From: an uncultured Bacteroidales bacterium
GTDB lineage: Bacteria; Bacteroidota; Bacteroidia; Bacteroidales; Paludibacteraceae
Assembly: GCA_937910305.1 (NCBI GenBank)
Contig: CALEPS010000071.1
Span: 1 to 9,531, forward strand
DNA length: 9,531 nt
Direction of reading: 5' to 3'
The notes under the pieces were generated by a model. It was not told the origin of the DNA. It was given only the letters and a program-made list of their open reading frames with translations, and did not search any database. This document shows positions 7,001 through 9,531 of the stretch, piece after piece. The position numbers were made by a program, and so were the translations under genes. Numbering within the stretch: position 1 is the stretch's first letter; the number at the start of each line of letters is the position of its first letter.

Positions 7001-9531
7001 CGGTATCAAGCACCGTGCCGTCGGCGTTTTTCCATGTAACGGTGTAGGTGTTTACCGTGCGGGTGAAGACTGCTTCGATATTATCCACATTACCTGTTAC
7101 CGTAGCCGGCACATTGTTCCAACTGTCGAAGGTATAGGTGTATTGAGCGTCTGCCGCAGTAGGCGTAGCGGTGATGGTCGTTCCGTTGACAGTCAGCTTA
7201 TTGCCGTTTACTGTTACCGTTGAGCCACCCGGTATGCCTGAGAGCGAAGCCGGTGATACGCTACCATAACCTGCAGGACTGATGCCTACTGCTGTTATCG
7301 AATAAGTCTTAATTGATTGGTTGTAGTAAGCCGTATAAGTCGCATTGGTTGTTACCGGATTTACCACCGTTGCCGGGCTCCAATGGTCGAAGGTGTAGGT
7401 ATAGGTCGCATCTTCGTAGTTCAGACCGCTGGTCGGGAAAGCCGAACTCTCGCCCCACTTCTTCTTATCACGCAGAATAACCGTTCCGTCCTCACGCTGA
7501 TAGATTACATCGAATTGGAGGAGTGTCGGAGTATATTGCGCCGTGAAGGTGATGTCACCCTTGATAGCAGGGAAAGCTTCGCCCACGCCGATAGAACCGG
7601 CTTCCCATCCGTCACCGGCAGCCCATGCCCAACCGCTGAACTCATAGGAGTTACGGGAGTCATTGGGTTTGATGGGTTCCGTGCCTGTGTACGCAGGTAC
7701 CGTATTATAATCTATTGTCTGGTCTGCATTGAGCGATGTACCATTATAGTTTTCAAAATGCGCGGTGTATTGACGCGGCGATTCATCGAAGAGGGCGGTA
7801 TAGACCTTACCATCTTCCGTTACAGGCACTAACTCAGCCGGCGACCATTCGCGGAAGGTATAATCCGTGCTGACGGTTGAAGCCATCGTCGGGTTAGCAG
7901 GGAAGGCAGACGGTGTCTCTTCGTAGGTGAAGAACGGCGCATCAATAATCGAACCATCTTGACGTTTGAAGAGTACCTGATACTTTAATTCCGTTTGTTC
8001 AAAAGTAGCCGTATAAGAGATATTTCCTGTGACTACCGGCAATGTAGCAGAAGTACCATACGTAGTTGCTCCTTGTTTCCAACCAGTCCATTCGTAGGAG
8101 AATGCCGAGGTGTTCGCACGGAACGGAGTGACACCTCCGTAAGCAGGGCTAGTGTTATAGTCCACATCTGTTTCATACAATACCGTCACAGCGTCATAGT
8201 TGTAGAAGGTAACATGATACTGACGAGTGGAAGATTTATAAACCGCAGTATAGGTAGCCGCAGCGGTTACTGCTGGCAGGTTTGAGCCTTGATAGCCCTC
8301 CCAATAATCAAACTCATAAACAGTCGAAATGGTTGGTTCTTGCGTAGGCTCAACAGGACATACCGCAGGTTCTGTAGTGGTGGCATCCATCAGACCGGAC
8401 CATATTACTTTTCCGTCACCGTCAGGCAGTGCCTTGTTCTTGAAGGTGATGGTGTATTGATATTTGGATGTCTCGAAATATGCGGTATAAGTCACATTGT
8501 TCGTTGCGCGCGGGAGCGTTGCATTCTTGTCATAGATATTACCTTCTGCATCACGCCATCCAATCCAGTCATGTTTCTCTGTTGCAGTATTTGCCCAAGT
8601 CGGGTTGGTACCAAAGAACTGAGGAGAGGTGTTGAAATTATAGCTATCACCGAATGTTCCGTTCGTTATCTTGTTTCCGTCTTTGTCATTCCACGTAACT
8701 GTCACTTTCTTCGGTTTCCAATAAGATGTAGTATTATCCCAATAGTAGTAAGTGCCGTAGTTGTCGAAGTTCTCGTTGTTGGCGACATAATAGGTGGTGT
8801 CGTCTATCACTTCGGGTGTCGGATCTACTTCCCACCATACGCAACTTGCATTAGTAGAAACCGCCTCAGCATTAACGAACATACGTGTTGATGCTAAATT
8901 GTGATATGCATGATCTCCATTTGCATTCTCTTCAACAGCCACGAAATCAGAGGGGTGGATATATTGCTTGGTATCAGCACCCTTGATCTCGGTAAAGCAC
9001 CCATTATCTTTTACACTGAGCCAACGATACACACCATCGGCAGGATCTTCCATATAGGCATAGATATCGCCGGTTGATGCACCCGTAGTCGGAGTATATT
9101 CCCCATCTTCATTTTTGAGTTTGGCTGACGTTAATGCTTTTCCGACATATTGAACAGCATCTGAAGAGTAACCTATTACCTGACACAAAGTTGTATTTTT
9201 TGTGCCGGTAAACTGCGCTATTGCATCGGTGGAAGCAGGTGCTGCGGCGTTGAATTTTATCTTTCCGGAGTTTTCACGTGTAGAGAAGATATTACCGCCT
9301 CCGGCTGTCGTATAGATAGAACCATCAACAGTCAAGGTACCGGCTATCTCGATTTTAGCATCCGGCAATTTCGTAGCAGTACGAGGACATGCTTTCCATG
9401 AAGGAGAATAACCTACTTTATGATAATATCCTCCATAGGAACTCCAGTCGTCTTGATCATATACAAACACACGTTTTCCGGTCGCTACTACCAAATTTGC
9501 CTCTTTATTGACGATGGCTTCAGAACCTGGG
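4032..9531 (-). CDS. Giant secreted InlB-like repeat and beta-helix surface protein, 5' end missing
   Basis: The frame is open to the right edge; its first full codon ends at 9530. The TTG at 9494 is not the true start, because the frame continues upstream and no signal peptide is seen. Numbering below is from the codon at 9494 (1820 residues). Residues 40-100 are beta-solenoid-like (AGTLTVDGSIYT). Residues 263-884 are eight tandem InlB-like repeats. Residues 885-1195 are a Ser/Thr/Gly-rich, probable right-handed beta-helix opening with a YASVADAI...TIDLNGKTI motif. Residues 1199-1268 are a canonical Listeria-Bacteroides repeat. Residues 1360-1450 are again solenoid-like (APDAKLVVNSGKTL). Residues 1620-1780, after an RRRVPAAEEPER linker, form a beta-sandwich ending in WLIDNETGAKTDLL and RFFIQGQF. 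The last 27 residues are a short domain common in Bacteroidales secreted proteins. Adhesion or surface binding is inferred. No enzyme active site was recognised. Confidence 0.93.
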   Translation of the reverse strand, partial: PGSEAIVNKEANLVVATGKRVFVYDQDDWSSYGGYYHKVGYSPSWKACPRTATKLPDAKIEIAGTLTVDGSIYTTAGGGNIFSTRENSGKIKFNAAAPASTDAIAQFTGTKNTTLCQVIGYSSDAVQYVGKALTSAKLKNEDGEYTPTTGASTGDIYAYMEDPADGVYRWLSVKDNGCFTEIKGADTKQYIHPSDFVAVEENANGDHAYHNLASTRMFVNAEAVSTNASCVWWEVDPTPEVIDDTTYYVANNENFDNYGTYYYWDNTTSYWKPKKVTVTWNDKDGNKITNGTFGDSYNFNTSPQFFGTNPTWANTATEKHDWIGWRDAEGNIYDKNATLPRATNNVTYTAYFETSKYQYTITFKNKALPDGDGKVIWSGLMDATTTEPAVCPVEPTQEPTISTVYEFDYWEGYQGSNLPAVTAAATYTAVYKSSTRQYHVTFYNYDAVTVLYETDVDYNTSPAYGGVTPFRANTSAFSYEWTGWKQGATTYGTSATLPVVTGNISYTATFEQTELKYQVLFKRQDGSIIDAPFFTYEETPSAFPANPTMASTVSTDYTFREWSPAELVPVTEDGKVYTALFDESPRQYTAHFENYNGTSLNADQTIDYNTVPAYTGTEPIKPNDSRNSYEFSGWAWAAGDGWEAGSIGVGEAFPAIKGDITFTAQYTPTLLQFDVIYQREDGTVILRDKKKWGESSAFPTSGLNYEDATYTYTFDHWSPATVVNPVTTNATYTAYYNQSIKTYSITAVGISPAGYGSVSPASLSGIPGGSTVTVNGNKLTVNGTTITATPTAADAQYTYTFDSWNNVPATVTGNVDNIEAVFTRTVNTYTVTWKNADGTVLDTDENVEYGITPTYNGETPTKVADADGVYTFSTWTPAVGAISGNTTYTATYSTAPTVASVTVSGNTTYYASVADAITFANGKTDAVVTILQDDAVESEITISAAMTIDLNGKTISSTNTTSIGVFKISASGKTVTIRDSGTNGKISRIASSTVYMSVINLVAGSLNIEGGTIYAENTYSTSASANRACGIYDKSSNTNSVVMSAGTIEAKRAGTYAYGMYLYNTKCGLTVTGGEIKASGTGSVRGIYTRGTATLSNATITATTTGTGNCYTLLSDNSGKFTINSGTYSAVATGTATEVYAIYASNASVSATVNGGLFSGKSKELAKTAGTFTLKGGYYVHSTDLEANCATNYHVLPLTGEDPYMYEVAEAYTVTFDANGHGTAPSAQIVKKDDKVTDPTAPTADGYTFGGWYKEDACTNAWNFETETVTTNTTLYAKWESTETGFYADIVDVNNTAKTLTLNVSGWAANDWPYYINGTQYARDKNRAADRTMSVPYEGEPGDNYAIIVRKTSAEGEVVSKHTYVIPQAVTSPTELSADQTKSLYVKGTTLTVNANTVAKNIYVAPDAKLVVNSGKTLTADTIFLRTTPAGAAELVNNGTIATTTKVFYTRIILDKSGYFQFGLPLSSEITLEEIRLSDGANPKYATSSGWILRYYDESSRAEKGVGDNWKTLNGTASVAAGKGYEMYSGVNYYREFYFPVDLTALTNKVAVSYTAGSQTVNNGWNVIVSPLTSTYTNDPAPEGMTVSWMQLDGTFEQEPMTTIAPAKTFAYQTSKNGYISFASSVAAEVAPAPRRRVPAAEEPERIQWIHLDILNADGEGDQTSIYSHPMRYEQTYKTGIDVAKQSLTASRAIIYSSHAYGEMAFAGVADSLLESGVALTVYSPATQELTFSLRDNDWLNRMAYVWLIDNETGAKTDLLSSDYSYEAAEGTTRGRFFIQGQFKAPNVATDLQNGQSDQVQSTKARKLMINQKIFIEINGRLYDATGKEVKR
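4035..4115 (-). other. Short Bacteroidales C-terminal motif (KLMI...NGRLYDATGKEVK)
   Basis: The final 27 residues of the giant protein run KLMINQKIFI, EINGRLYDATG, KEVKR. Similar endings (K-hydrophobic-strand, I-x-x-x-G-x-x-Y-[ND]-x-x-G-x-x-V) are, from memory, frequent at the C-termini of large Bacteroides and Prevotella secreted proteins. It resembles the first half of a type IX sorting domain (the VYDxTGRxV strand) but stops early. Whether it is a secretion signal cannot be told from sequence. Confidence 0.5.
5691..5900 (-). repeat. Single canonical Listeria-Bacteroides (InlB B-type) repeat
   Basis: Residues 1199-1268 match the Flg_new/InlB B-repeat pattern closely: YTVTFDANGHG, then a PTAPTADGYTFGGWY core, and a TTLYAKW end. 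It differs from the eight upstream repeats, which have lost the FDANGG and FxGWY signature, and it is separated from them by the beta-helix segment. Confidence 0.9.
5910..6842 (-). other. Beta-helix-like segment of the giant protein
   Basis: Residues 885-1195 begin with a YYASVADAITFANGK motif and a TIDLNGKTIS strand, as in pectate-lyase-like right-handed beta-helices of gut bacterial surface proteins. Recurrent short rungs follow: SLNIEGGTIYA, VVMSAGTIEA, LTVTGGEIKA, ATLSNATITA, FTINSGTYSA, ATVNGGLFSG and FTLKGGYYV. I count about seven visible rungs of the x-[LVF]-x-[VIL]-x-x-G-x-[IY]-x-[AG] type. Catalytic residues of a lyase were not recognised. Confidence 0.7.
6843..8708 (-). repeat. Eight tandem InlB-like repeats of about 70-86 residues
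   Basis: Units cover residues 263-344, 345-424, 425-503, 504-574, 575-659, 660-729, 730-815 and 816-884 of the giant protein. Each starts with an alternating strand such as YTVTWKNADG or YQVLFKRQDG, has a central W (GW, EW, HW or TW), and ends in YTA-[VTY]-[YF]. Units 1-6 alternate between two subtypes. Unit 7 (GYGSVSPASL...ITATPTAADA) is closer to the divergent InlB B-repeat family. Unit 8 returns to a standard form with ENVEYGITPTYNGETP. Confidence 0.88.

Noticed and set aside
6843..8708. CRISPR or other DNA-level repeat array
   Set aside because: The periodicity is at protein level, in one continuous reading frame with divergent units of 70-86 codons. There are no identical short repeats with unique spacers.
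9492..9494. TTG at 9494 as the start of the giant protein
   Set aside because: The same frame stays open for 12 more codons to the window edge, and no signal peptide follows the TTG, although the protein is plainly of secreted type. The true start lies outside.

Overview
The window looks like part of a Bacteroidota chromosome, most likely order Bacteroidales. I infer this from three things: large secreted surface proteins built from repeats typical of that group, a textbook Bacteroidota promoter (TTTG-N20-TATCTTTG) before one gene, and the lack of convincing Shine-Dalgarno sites. No taxonomic marker gene is present, so genus cannot be given. All four genes lie on the minus strand and together fill about 98% of the window. 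I see no RNA gene, CRISPR array, insertion sequence, integrase or enzyme with a recognisable active site.

Reading in the direction of transcription (right to left), the first gene (9531 to 4032) is the 3' part of a giant secreted protein whose start lies outside the window. It carries eight tandem InlB-like repeats, a beta-helix-like Ser/Thr/Gly-rich segment, one canonical Listeria-Bacteroides repeat, and a Bacteroidales-type C-terminal region. After 20 bases comes a 267-residue protein (4011 to 3208) with an N-terminal membrane segment, a Gly/Ser/Ala-rich stalk, a Trp-rich acidic patch and a C-terminal PLGD-hydrophobic-basic tail that looks like a sorting or anchoring signal. Its stop codon overlaps the start of the third gene (ATGA), a 616-residue secreted protein (3211 to 1361) made of four divergent copies of a domain I do not recognise. 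These three genes are probably one operon.

A 139-base AT-rich gap (1222 to 1360) with the strong promoter separates them from the fourth gene (1221 to 1, cut at its 3' end). This is a secreted protein with five repeats of about 49 residues, four of them marked by GCDS. Its N-terminal domain resembles the repeats of the 616-residue protein, which ties it to the operon despite its own promoter. It is also strikingly rich in the Bacteroidales O-glycosylation sequon D-[ST]-[AILMVT].

Taken together the region reads as a cell-surface or adhesin-type cluster. Function is inferred from architecture only. The best candidates for something undescribed are the shared YLYIRF-type domain and the C-terminal tail of the 267-residue protein.
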